From contig NZ_VHIQ01000002.1 of assembly GCF_006494535.1 (NCBI RefSeq), positions 186,001 to 250,000 of the forward strand: a DNA stretch of 64,000 nucleotides. The letters are read 5' to 3'. A program made the position numbers and the translations under genes. This document shows positions 18,688 to 26,026 of the stretch, one piece after another (position 1 is the stretch's first letter; every line of letters begins with the position of its first letter). The notes beneath the pieces were generated by a model. It was given only the letters and a program-made list of their open reading frames with translations, searched no databases and was not told the origin of the DNA. Origin of the DNA: Paucihalobacter ruber. Its GTDB lineage: Bacteria; Bacteroidota; Bacteroidia; Flavobacteriales; Flavobacteriaceae.

Positions 18688-20985
18688 ATGATTAAAAAAC
18701 TCGCTCCAGTACTGCTACTGGTAGTTGCTGTTTTCTGGAGTTATAGGTCTTTAATCCCTTCAACAATCTCCAACTTAAACACGCCTGAAACAGAATTTTC
18801 AACCGAACGCGCCTTAAAACATCTCAAAGTGATAAGCGCCGAGCCTCACTATCCGGGAACCGAAGCGCACAACACGGTACGAGATTATATTATTTCAGAA
18901 TTAAAAAATTTGGGGTTAAGTGTACACATCCAGGAGGGCTACAGTTACAGCAAAAAAGGCAGCAATTTAACTCAGGTTAAAAATATTGTTGCCAAGCTAC
19001 AAGGTACTTCGGGTGATAAAGCTCTTGTTTTGGCTACGCATTACGATAGTAATCCGCACTCATCATTAGGCGCCAGCGATGCAGGTGCAGGTGTCGTCAC
19101 CATACTTGAAGGATTGAGAGCCTATCTAAAATCAGGCAATTTACCCACAAACGATGTAATTGTACTTATTACCGATGCCGAAGAAACTGGTTTACATGGC
19201 GCCAATTTATTTGTTAATAAACACGCATGGTCTAATCAGGTTGGACTGGTACTTAATTTTGAAGCTCGTGGCAGTGGTGGACCAAGTTATTTTTTAATTG
19301 AAACCAATAACGGAAATAAAAAATTAATTGAAGCTCTTGACCATGCCGGTGTGAAATTTCCAACAGGAAATTCTTTGGCATATAGCATTTACAAAATGCT
19401 TCCAAACGATACCGACCTAACAAGATTTAGAGAAGACGGTAATATAGACGGTTTTAATTTTGCCTTTATTGACGACCACTACGACTATCACACCGTTTTA
19501 GACAATTATGACCGGCTTGACAAAAATAGTCTTGAGCATCAAGGCACTTACTTAATGCCATTGCTGGCATATTTTTCAAATGCCAATTTAAACGAATTTA
19601 CCTCCTATAAAGACCACGTTTATTTTAGCATGCCATTATTTAATTTGGTCTATTATCCTTTTAGCTGGATTATTCCGATATTAGTACTTACAATTCTGTT
19701 ATTTTTATTATTGGTTTACATTGGCATTAAGAAACATCACCTTAGTAACAAAGAAATTGGATTGGGCTTTATCCCTGCTATTATGAGTATTGCAATAAGC
19801 GCCTTATTTGCATTTATTGGATGGCAATTAATTGGGAAAATATATCCGCAATACAACGAAATTTTGCACGGTTTTACCTATAACGGTCACGATTATATTT
19901 GGGCTTTTACGTTTTTAAGTTTGGCCATTTCGTTATTGACTTACAGCTGGTTTTACAAACCCGAGAACGCGGGAAGTTTAATGGTTGCGCCAATTTTATT
20001 ATGGCTATTAATTGCGGCAGCAGCAGCTTTTAAATTAAAAGGTGCTTCGTACTTTATCATCCCGGTGATATTTGCACTTGGTACTTTAGCCATTTTTACA
20101 AGACAGAGACAACCCAATTTAATATTGCTGAGTCTTCTATCGTTTCCGGCAATTTTTATTACAGCGCCTTTGGTGCAAATGCTTCCGGTTGGACTGGGCT
20201 TAAAAATGCTGGTAGCTTCTGCTATTATTGTAAGTATGTTATTTACATTGTTCATTGGTATATTTGGCTTTGTAAAGCACAAAAAAAGATGGAGCGCACT
20301 GTCGCTGATTATAGGGCTGTTCTTTTTTGCCAAAGCTCATAATAATTCAAACTTTACAGTTGAAAACCCTAAACCAAATAGCTTAATATATTATTACAAT
20401 GCCGATGCTAATGAGGCCCAATGGCTCACTTACGACCGTGTTACAGATGAATGGACTGAAAAATATCTCACTATAAATCCAACGCCTGTTGATGCCAATA
20501 ACAGCATTTTTAACAGCAAATACAAAACCGGTTTTACTTATTTCAATCCAACCAAGGTAAAGTCTGAAATACTACCACCCGTAATCAATAAAATAACCGA
20601 TACTGTTATTGGAGATTTAAGATATCTTAAATACTTTTTGTCACCTCAAACCGAAGTTAACAGGTACGAACTTTTTGCCAATACCAACGTAACCTTTACG
20701 AGTTTTAAAATAAATGGCACAGAGTTAAATGCTTCTGAAAACCCTTATTTTAAAAACAGAAAAATCAACAGATTATTGACCTATTTTGTAAGCGAAGACA
20801 AATTTTTAGATTTAGAGTTTACCATCCCGGCTAATCAAGAAACAAGTATCGATATTTACGAGTCGTCGTTTGATTTACTCACAAGTAAACTATTTAAACT
20901 GGAGCCCAGAAAAGATTGGATGATTCCAAAACCATTTGTGTTGAACGATGCCATTATGATTAAAAAAACATTAAAAGTTGAATAA
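18688..20985 (+). CDS. M28 family membrane metallopeptidase
   Basis: An N-terminal anchor (residues 5-18) is followed by a periplasm-facing M28 aminopeptidase domain. Expected zinc ligands are H118 (ATHYDS), D131 (LGASDAGAG), E166 beside catalytic E165 (TDAEETGLHG), E192 (NFEARG) and H268 (DYHTVLDN). Then come about eight membrane helices from residue 310 to 550 and a soluble C-terminal domain. This layout resembles the ERMP1/Fxna-type M28 proteins, which are also multi-pass. It overlaps the next gene by 8 bp, pointing to co-transcription. The substrate is unknown; general peptide breakdown is the simplest guess. Confidence 0.88.
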   Translation: MIKKLAPVLLLVVAVFWSYRSLIPSTISNLNTPETEFSTERALKHLKVISAEPHYPGTEAHNTVRDYIISELKNLGLSVHIQEGYSYSKKGSNLTQVKNIVAKLQGTSGDKALVLATHYDSNPHSSLGASDAGAGVVTILEGLRAYLKSGNLPTNDVIVLITDAEETGLHGANLFVNKHAWSNQVGLVLNFEARGSGGPSYFLIETNNGNKKLIEALDHAGVKFPTGNSLAYSIYKMLPNDTDLTRFREDGNIDGFNFAFIDDHYDYHTVLDNYDRLDKNSLEHQGTYLMPLLAYFSNANLNEFTSYKDHVYFSMPLFNLVYYPFSWIIPILVLTILLFLLLVYIGIKKHHLSNKEIGLGFIPAIMSIAISALFAFIGWQLIGKIYPQYNEILHGFTYNGHDYIWAFTFLSLAISLLTYSWFYKPENAGSLMVAPILLWLLIAAAAAFKLKGASYFIIPVIFALGTLAIFTRQRQPNLILLSLLSFPAIFITAPLVQMLPVGLGLKMLVASAIIVSMLFTLFIGIFGFVKHKKRWSALSLIIGLFFFAKAHNNSNFTVENPKPNSLIYYYNADANEAQWLTYDRVTDEWTEKYLTINPTPVDANNSIFNSKYKTGFTYFNPTKVKSEILPPVINKITDTVIGDLRYLKYFLSPQTEVNRYELFANTNVTFTSFKINGTELNASENPYFKNRKINRLLTYFVSEDKFLDLEFTIPANQETSIDIYESSFDLLTSKLFKLEPRKDWMIPKPFVLNDAIMIKKTLKVE

Positions 20986-21787
20986 GCAAATTTCTATTAT
21001 TGGCTGCGGCTGGTTTGGCTTACCCTTAGCGAAATATCTTAAGAAAGAAGGTTTTAACATAAAGGGCAGCACCACAAGCTACGATAAATTGGCTGTACTT
21101 TCTTCAGAAGAAATCGACCCTTTTCTAATTAATTTATCTCGAGAAGGCATTATCGGTGACATCACAAATTTTCTAAAGAACAGCGATACTGTGGTCATCA
21201 ATATTCCTCCCGGTTTTAAAAAAGATCCCAAGAAGGACTTTGTCACCGAAATGAAACACCTCTTAAAAGCAGTAGAATTATCTAAAGTTAAAAATGTGTT
21301 GCTTATAAGTTCTACATCGGTTTATGAAGACACAACAGTAATTCCTGAAATTTCTTGTGATACCTTGCCCAATGCACAAAGCAAATCAGCTCAACAATTA
21401 ATAGCTGTAGAATCACTTTTCAGAAATAGCAAATGTTTTAAAACTACTATATTGAGATTTGCCGGACTTATAGGAGACAACCGACACCCTTGTTACCATC
21501 TTTCGGGAAAAATTGATGTGGCTAATCCCAACGCTCCCGTTAATTTAATTCACCTAAATGATTGTGTCAACATTAGTGGTTTGATTATTAAAAACGACGT
21601 TTTCGGGTTGACTTTTAATGCGGCTTTTAACCAACATCCCACAAAATTTAACTACTATACAAACAAATGCAAAGCCTTAAATTTGGAACCACCAACCTTT
21701 AGTTTTTTAGAAAAAAGCAAGGGGAAAATCATCAATTCCTGGTTTTTGGTACGCAAATTGAACTACACCTTCAAGCAGCCTATCTAG
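20978..21787 (+). CDS. NAD(P)-dependent epimerase/SDR-like protein (YeeZ type)
   Basis: Starts with a Rossmann nucleotide-binding motif, IIGCGWFGLPLAKYL, and continues with the LISSTSVYED strand typical of extended SDR proteins. The usual Y-x3-K catalytic pair is not evident after STSVYED, as in the YeeZ-like subgroup of proteins with an unclear reaction. At 269 residues it fits that subgroup. It overlaps the M28 peptidase gene by 8 bp. The nucleotide-binding fold is sure; the reaction is not. Confidence 0.82.
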   Translation: MNKQISIIGCGWFGLPLAKYLKKEGFNIKGSTTSYDKLAVLSSEEIDPFLINLSREGIIGDITNFLKNSDTVVINIPPGFKKDPKKDFVTEMKHLLKAVELSKVKNVLLISSTSVYEDTTVIPEISCDTLPNAQSKSAQQLIAVESLFRNSKCFKTTILRFAGLIGDNRHPCYHLSGKIDVANPNAPVNLIHLNDCVNISGLIIKNDVFGLTFNAAFNQHPTKFNYYTNKCKALNLEPPTFSFLEKSKGKIINSWFLVRKLNYTFKQPI

Positions 21788-21827
21788 AATTTAATAAGAA
21801 CTTAGAGTTTAATACATTTAAATTTTT

Positions 21828-21835
21828 TAGTTTTG
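21828..21835 (+). promoter_or_regulatory. candidate -7 box (TAGTTTTG)
   Basis: A TAnnTTTG match 37 bases before the secreted TPR-like gene at 21873. Confidence 0.4.
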
Positions 21836-21872
21836 GCGCCTGAAACAGAAGTTTAAAACAAAAACATCGTAA

Positions 21873-22559
21873 ATGAAAAAATTAATCGTCATCGCATTTG
21901 TGCTATTTGGTTACACAATTAATGCACAAACCAATTCAGATCTTAAAAAACACTTTGAAAAATATTATGCTTTAATGAAAGCACATGGCGATATTCAGGG
22001 TATTATTAGTGCCATGACACATTTAGAAGCCCTTGAGCCATCTCAGTCCAGAAGAGACACTTTAGCTTATGTTTACGTCTCTGAAGGAAGACACATGGAA
22101 GCATTAAATACTATTGGTATTGATTTAAATACGTCAGATTCTGATATCAATGTTGAAGTAAAGGCCATTGCTTTAAAATCTATTAATCAAGGAGAAAAAG
22201 CATTGCCGTTTTTTAATGAACTGTTTAAAAGAGAGCCCAACGCCTATTTAGCTTACGAATTAGCAGATTTAAAAGTGCAACTAAACGATATAGCCGGCGC
22301 AAAAAAAGATGTAGAATACGGCTTGGCCAACGTTAAAGACGATATGAAGCGTGCCTTTTACGAAAGACAACAACCTTATCAAACCTCGCTAAAGGCGGCA
22401 TTTTTATATTTAAAAGGATTGATTGTTTTTAACGAAAATCAAGATGAAAATTTAGGTGCTTCATTAAAATTAATGAATGAGGCCTTAGATATTGATCCAA
22501 ATTTTAATTTAGCAAAAATTAGTAGAGAAGCTCTTGAGGCTCGCAGAGTTAAGAACTAG
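21873..22559 (+). CDS. secreted TPR-like protein
   Basis: A signal peptide (MKKLIVIAFVLFGYTINAQ) is followed by about 205 residues of helical repeats: DTLAYVYVSEGRHMEALNTIG, LAYELADLKVQLNDIAGAKKD and LKLMNEALDIDPNFNLA are tetratricopeptide-like. It probably works in the periplasm as a protein-interaction scaffold. The last residues (ALEARRVKN) end in a TAG that overlaps the stop of the convergent gene inside the palindrome CTAG at 22556-22559. No specific partner can be named. Confidence 0.75.
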   Translation: MKKLIVIAFVLFGYTINAQTNSDLKKHFEKYYALMKAHGDIQGIISAMTHLEALEPSQSRRDTLAYVYVSEGRHMEALNTIGIDLNTSDSDINVEVKAIALKSINQGEKALPFFNELFKREPNAYLAYELADLKVQLNDIAGAKKDVEYGLANVKDDMKRAFYERQQPYQTSLKAAFLYLKGLIVFNENQDENLGASLKLMNEALDIDPNFNLAKISREALEARRVKN

Positions 22560-23074
22560 TCTACAGGTTTAAAATATTCGTTGGCATCAAACTCTAGTTT
22601 TTTATTAATCTGAAGGTTAAGATTTCCAAAGGCAACAAGCACCTCTTTAACAGAAGTTAGCTTTGTTGCCTTTTCTATATTATCCATATTTAAGTTGTCT
22701 TGCAACTTTAACGATTTTGTTTCCAGAACAGCAAATCTCGAAACTATTGGTTTGGTATTAATAGTATCTGGTACAGTTGTTTTTAACGAATCGAATAACG
22801 CTTTAACTTCGGCTTTTTCGTTTTTAAAAAAGCTTAGGTCACCTTGTTTTAAATATCCCATTTGAATATTGAGTTCCTGAAACTTTTTCCAATTAATAAA
22901 TAATTTAGAGCCGTCGTTACCTAAAATATAATCTGTGTATTTCAAATTTTTAATGTCACTACTGGTTAAATCAGCAACATTTTTTGGTGCTTGGCTTTCT
23001 GTATTGTCTGTTTTCTTTTCGCATGTAAACACAATTAAAGAAATAACAATTATGTAAAGCAATTTAGATTTCAT
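22556..23074 (-). CDS. small exported hypothetical protein
   Basis: 172 residues. MKSKLLYIIVISLIVFTCEKK is a signal sequence with a Cys at residue 18 that could be lipidated, although the box (VFTC) is not canonical. The mature part starts with a Ser/Asn/Glu linker and is otherwise charged and helical (FKNEKAEVKALFDSLKTTVP, NIEKATKLTSVKEVLVAFGN). I recognise no family. It is convergent with the TPR gene and shares stop-codon bases with it. Probably a periplasmic or outer-membrane lipoprotein of unknown function. Confidence 0.65.
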   Translation of the reverse strand: MKSKLLYIIVISLIVFTCEKKTDNTESQAPKNVADLTSSDIKNLKYTDYILGNDGSKLFINWKKFQELNIQMGYLKQGDLSFFKNEKAEVKALFDSLKTTVPDTINTKPIVSRFAVLETKSLKLQDNLNMDNIEKATKLTSVKEVLVAFGNLNLQINKKLEFDANEYFKPVD

Positions 23075-23288
23075 CGATTAATTTTTAAAAAGTAAGATCT
23101 GGCTTTCGCCTGTTCATATAATAATATTATTGGCAAAGGGGTTATTTTATTTTAACATCTAAAACGCAGTAAAGATATTAATTTAAGCAGAGCCCGATTA
23201 TCACTGTTACAATAAAGTGTGTGAAGCCATTAAAATTCACCACTAAAATATTAATAAGAATTTAAATCTAACGCTCTAAAAATCTTCT

Positions 23289-23296
23289 TATTTTTG
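23289..23296 (+). promoter_or_regulatory. candidate -7 box (TATTTTTG)
   Basis: A TAnnTTTG match. Transcription from it would begin near 23303, consistent with translation from the ATG at 23323 rather than the TTG at 23311. Confidence 0.45.
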
Positions 23297-23322
23297 ATGC
23301 TTTAACGCATTTGGCTTATTTT

Positions 23323-24288
23323 ATGTCTGAAAAAATACTAATTGTTGGTGCTGCAGGGCAAATAGGCTCTGAATTAACTGAAAAGCTCAGAAGCATTTAC
23401 GGCACATACAATGTCATTGCAAGCGATATCAATTCTAATAATGAAAGTTTGGTTAAAAGCGGACCTTTTCAGATTATTGACGCTAAAAATTACGATGAGT
23501 TAAAAAACTGCATTACCGGTCACAATATTAACACGGTTTATTTGATGGCCGCTATGTTGAGCGCTTCGGCCGAAAAAAACCCGATGAGTGCATGGGAGTT
23601 GAATATGGGGTCATTATTTCATGTTTTAAATTTAGCAAAAGACGGTTTTATCAATAAAGTATTTTGGCCAAGTAGTATTGCTGTTTTTGGGCCTTCAACT
23701 CCTAAAGTGAATACACCTCAGCAAACCATAATGGAGCCAACCACAGTTTACGGTATTAGTAAACTCACCGGGGAGCGCTGGTGCGAATATTATTACCAAA
23801 AATTTGGAGTTGATGTAAGAAGCCTTCGTTATCCGGGTATTATAAGTTATAAAACTTTGCCGGGTGGCGGCACTACAGATTACGCTATCGATATTTTCCA
23901 CAAAGCCATTTCAGAACAGAAGTTTGAATGTTTTTTAAATGCCGAAAGCACCTTGCCAATGATGTATATGGATGATGCCATTGATGCCACCATCAAATTG
24001 ATGCAAACTAACAAAGATGCAGTCTCCTTGCGCTCATCATATAATTTGGCGGCTATTAGTTTTAATCCTGAAGAATTGGCCAATAGCATAAAGAAATACA
24101 TCCCTGAATTTGAAATTCAATATAAGCCAGACTTTAGACAAGACATTGCCAACAGCTGGCCAAATTCTATAGACGATTCGTTTGCCAGAAACGACTGGAA
24201 TTGGCAATACCGTTATAATTTGGATAGCATTACAAAAGAAATGATTAACGGATTGAAAGCGACTTTTCAAAACCAACAACCCTTATAA
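23323..24288 (+). CDS. L-threonine 3-dehydrogenase, SDR type
   Basis: Oxidises L-threonine with NAD to 2-amino-3-ketobutyrate. Extended SDR features: ILIVGAAGQIGSEL at the N-terminus for NAD, PSSIAVFGP, and the catalytic YGISK. The block YKTLPGGGTTDYA and the PTTVYGISKLTGERWCEYY segment are characteristic of the SDR-type threonine dehydrogenases known from cold-adapted flavobacteria, distinct from the zinc-dependent Tdh of E. coli. I use the ATG at 23323 because the only earlier start is TTG at 23311. A small membrane gene follows 11 bases later. The substrate assignment is by motif similarity. Confidence 0.87.
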   Translation: MSEKILIVGAAGQIGSELTEKLRSIYGTYNVIASDINSNNESLVKSGPFQIIDAKNYDELKNCITGHNINTVYLMAAMLSASAEKNPMSAWELNMGSLFHVLNLAKDGFINKVFWPSSIAVFGPSTPKVNTPQQTIMEPTTVYGISKLTGERWCEYYYQKFGVDVRSLRYPGIISYKTLPGGGTTDYAIDIFHKAISEQKFECFLNAESTLPMMYMDDAIDATIKLMQTNKDAVSLRSSYNLAAISFNPEELANSIKKYIPEFEIQYKPDFRQDIANSWPNSIDDSFARNDWNWQYRYNLDSITKEMINGLKATFQNQQPL

Positions 24289-24299
24289 ATATAATCATC

Positions 24300-24740
24300 A
24301 TGAACGCAACATTACAAGCATTACATTCTTACTGGGCCTATTTAGTTTTTATTATTTTGGTGATTGCCACTATTAATGCACTTTTTAAATTATTTGGCGG
24401 AAAAGAATTTTCAGCTTTCGACTTTAGAATTTCGCTTTTTACCTTAATTGTTTCTCACTTACAATTATTAATTGGAGTAGTGTTGTTTTTTGCGGGCGAT
24501 TATTTAGGAATCATTAAAGAAACCGGCATGGGTGAAGTTATGAAAAATGCTTCGCTTAGAGATAAAATAATTGAGCATCCAACCACCATGATCATTGCTA
24601 TAGCGCTTATTACCATTGGCTATTCTAAACACAAGAAGAAGCTAACATCTAAACCTAAGTTTAAGATGTTGGCTATTTTTTATACGCTTGCTTTGGTTTT
24701 AATAATTGCAAAAATTCCATGGCAAACTTGGTTAGCCTAA
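24300..24740 (+). CDS. four-helix integral membrane protein
   Basis: 146 residues with four predicted membrane helices (about 11-33, 47-68, 94-108 and 122-140). Histidines occur at HSYWAYL near the N-terminus, SHLQLLIG in helix 2 and EHPTTMIIA before helix 3, a spacing suggestive of haem coordination; similar flavobacterial proteins are sometimes called cytochrome b-like. It starts 11 bases after the threonine dehydrogenase gene, so they may be co-transcribed. Haem binding is an inference. Confidence 0.7.
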   Translation: MNATLQALHSYWAYLVFIILVIATINALFKLFGGKEFSAFDFRISLFTLIVSHLQLLIGVVLFFAGDYLGIIKETGMGEVMKNASLRDKIIEHPTTMIIAIALITIGYSKHKKKLTSKPKFKMLAIFYTLALVLIIAKIPWQTWLA

Positions 24741-24744
24741 GCAA

Positions 24745-25800
24745 TTAATCTGTTATTTCTTTAATCAAATAAATATAAGAAGGAAAGTGATCTGAGTATC
24801 CACCGGTAAAACCACCATCAGCAAAACTTCTAAAAGGATACCCTTTCCATCTGCCGCGTTTATTAGTTAAGTAAGGTTTGTTAAAAATCCCAGCTTGATA
24901 AAATCTAAAAGATGAATAATCTCTCTTGGTTAAAGATTGGCTAATGATAACTTGATCAAATAAACTCCATGTATCGCGATAGGCATTAGAACCAAGTCCA
25001 GATTTATACATGTTTTCAAAAGGATTATAAAGCCCTTTTAGCTCAACCTTATCTCTATCTGCCTCTGTTTTTAAAACTTTTTTAAAAGAGTAATCGGTTG
25101 GGTTATCGTTAAAATCTCCCATAGTGATGATCTTTGCATATGGGTCTAACGCAAATAAAGAATCTGCAATGCGTTTGTTTAATTGTGCGGCGGCTATACG
25201 ACCCGGTCTGCTGCGGGCTTCACCACCGCCACGGGATGGCCAGTGATTGACAATAACATGAATTAAATCGCCATCTAATTCGCCACTTACTAATAATTGA
25301 TCTCTAGTGTACCTTCTTTGTCTGCTAATGTTATCAAAAAGCACCAGCTCATGATTACTGGTATTAATAGGCCTAAATAAACGCTTTTGGTATAGTAATG
25401 CTACATCAATACCTCGGCGATCTGGTGAATCATAATGTACAATACCATAATCCTTGTCTAATAATGCAGGATGATTAACCAAATCGTATAAAACTTGTCT
25501 GTTTTCAACTTCGGCCACACCAAGAACTGCCGGACTATTGTTAGAAAGATCGCTACCAATATCAGCAACCACTTTGGCCATATTATTTAGTTTTTTAATA
25601 TAAATCTCGGCTCTAAGCGATTCGCTTGCTTCCATAATAGGAGACGCCTCATCGTTTATGGTAGGATCATTAATGGTATCAAATAAGTTTTCTAAATTGT
25701 AAAAAGCAACAGTATGTATGGTGAACTTTTTTTCCTGAGCAACGCTGTTAAGATATGATAAGCCAAACAGTATTAAAACAGCAATTTTAACTAATTTCAT
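24745..25800 (-). CDS. secreted endonuclease/exonuclease/phosphatase-family enzyme
   Basis: A signal peptide (MKLVKIAVLILFGLSYLNSVAQ) is obtained from the ATG at 25800; the longer frame to 25830 adds ten residues before it and is less likely. The EEP (DNase I-like) fold motifs are present in order: FYNLENLFD, AEVENRQVL with the metal-binding Glu, VNHWPSRGGGEARSRPGR with catalytic His, MGDFNDNP, and the terminal YSDHFPSYI. It should cleave phosphodiester or phosphate bonds in the periplasm or at the surface. It is divergent from a TonB receptor and a DUF5689 lipoprotein, suggesting uptake of the products. Confidence 0.9.
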   Translation of the reverse strand: MKLVKIAVLILFGLSYLNSVAQEKKFTIHTVAFYNLENLFDTINDPTINDEASPIMEASESLRAEIYIKKLNNMAKVVADIGSDLSNNSPAVLGVAEVENRQVLYDLVNHPALLDKDYGIVHYDSPDRRGIDVALLYQKRLFRPINTSNHELVLFDNISRQRRYTRDQLLVSGELDGDLIHVIVNHWPSRGGGEARSRPGRIAAAQLNKRIADSLFALDPYAKIITMGDFNDNPTDYSFKKVLKTEADRDKVELKGLYNPFENMYKSGLGSNAYRDTWSLFDQVIISQSLTKRDYSSFRFYQAGIFNKPYLTNKRGRWKGYPFRSFADGGFTGGYSDHFPSYIYLIKEITD

Positions 25801-25874
25801 TATTGTTAATATTATGTTATTGTTATGCACTATACAAATAGCGAACCAAAAGTATGGATTTATAATAAATAATG

Positions 25875-25882
25875 TAAATTTG
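25875..25882 (+). promoter_or_regulatory. candidate -7 box upstream of the TonB receptor (TAAATTTG)
   Basis: A TAnnTTTG match in the 226-bp divergent region. A second TAAATTTG at 26014-26021 lies only 5 bases before the receptor ATG and would give a leaderless message, so this one is preferred. Confidence 0.35.
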
Positions 25883-26026
25883 ACCGCTTAAATAATAATT
25901 ATTTAAACTACACCAACATTTAACTTAAAATTAAGCATGAAATGAGCCAATACAATTATGCTGTTAACAACCGATATTTTAATTGCTCATTACATCTGAC
26001 CGTAAAAAAACAATAAATTTGAACAG

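Noticed and set aside
26014-26021. TAAATTTG directly before the TonB receptor ATG as promoter
   Set aside because: Only 5 bases from the ATG; transcription would begin in the coding region. The box at 25875 is preferred.
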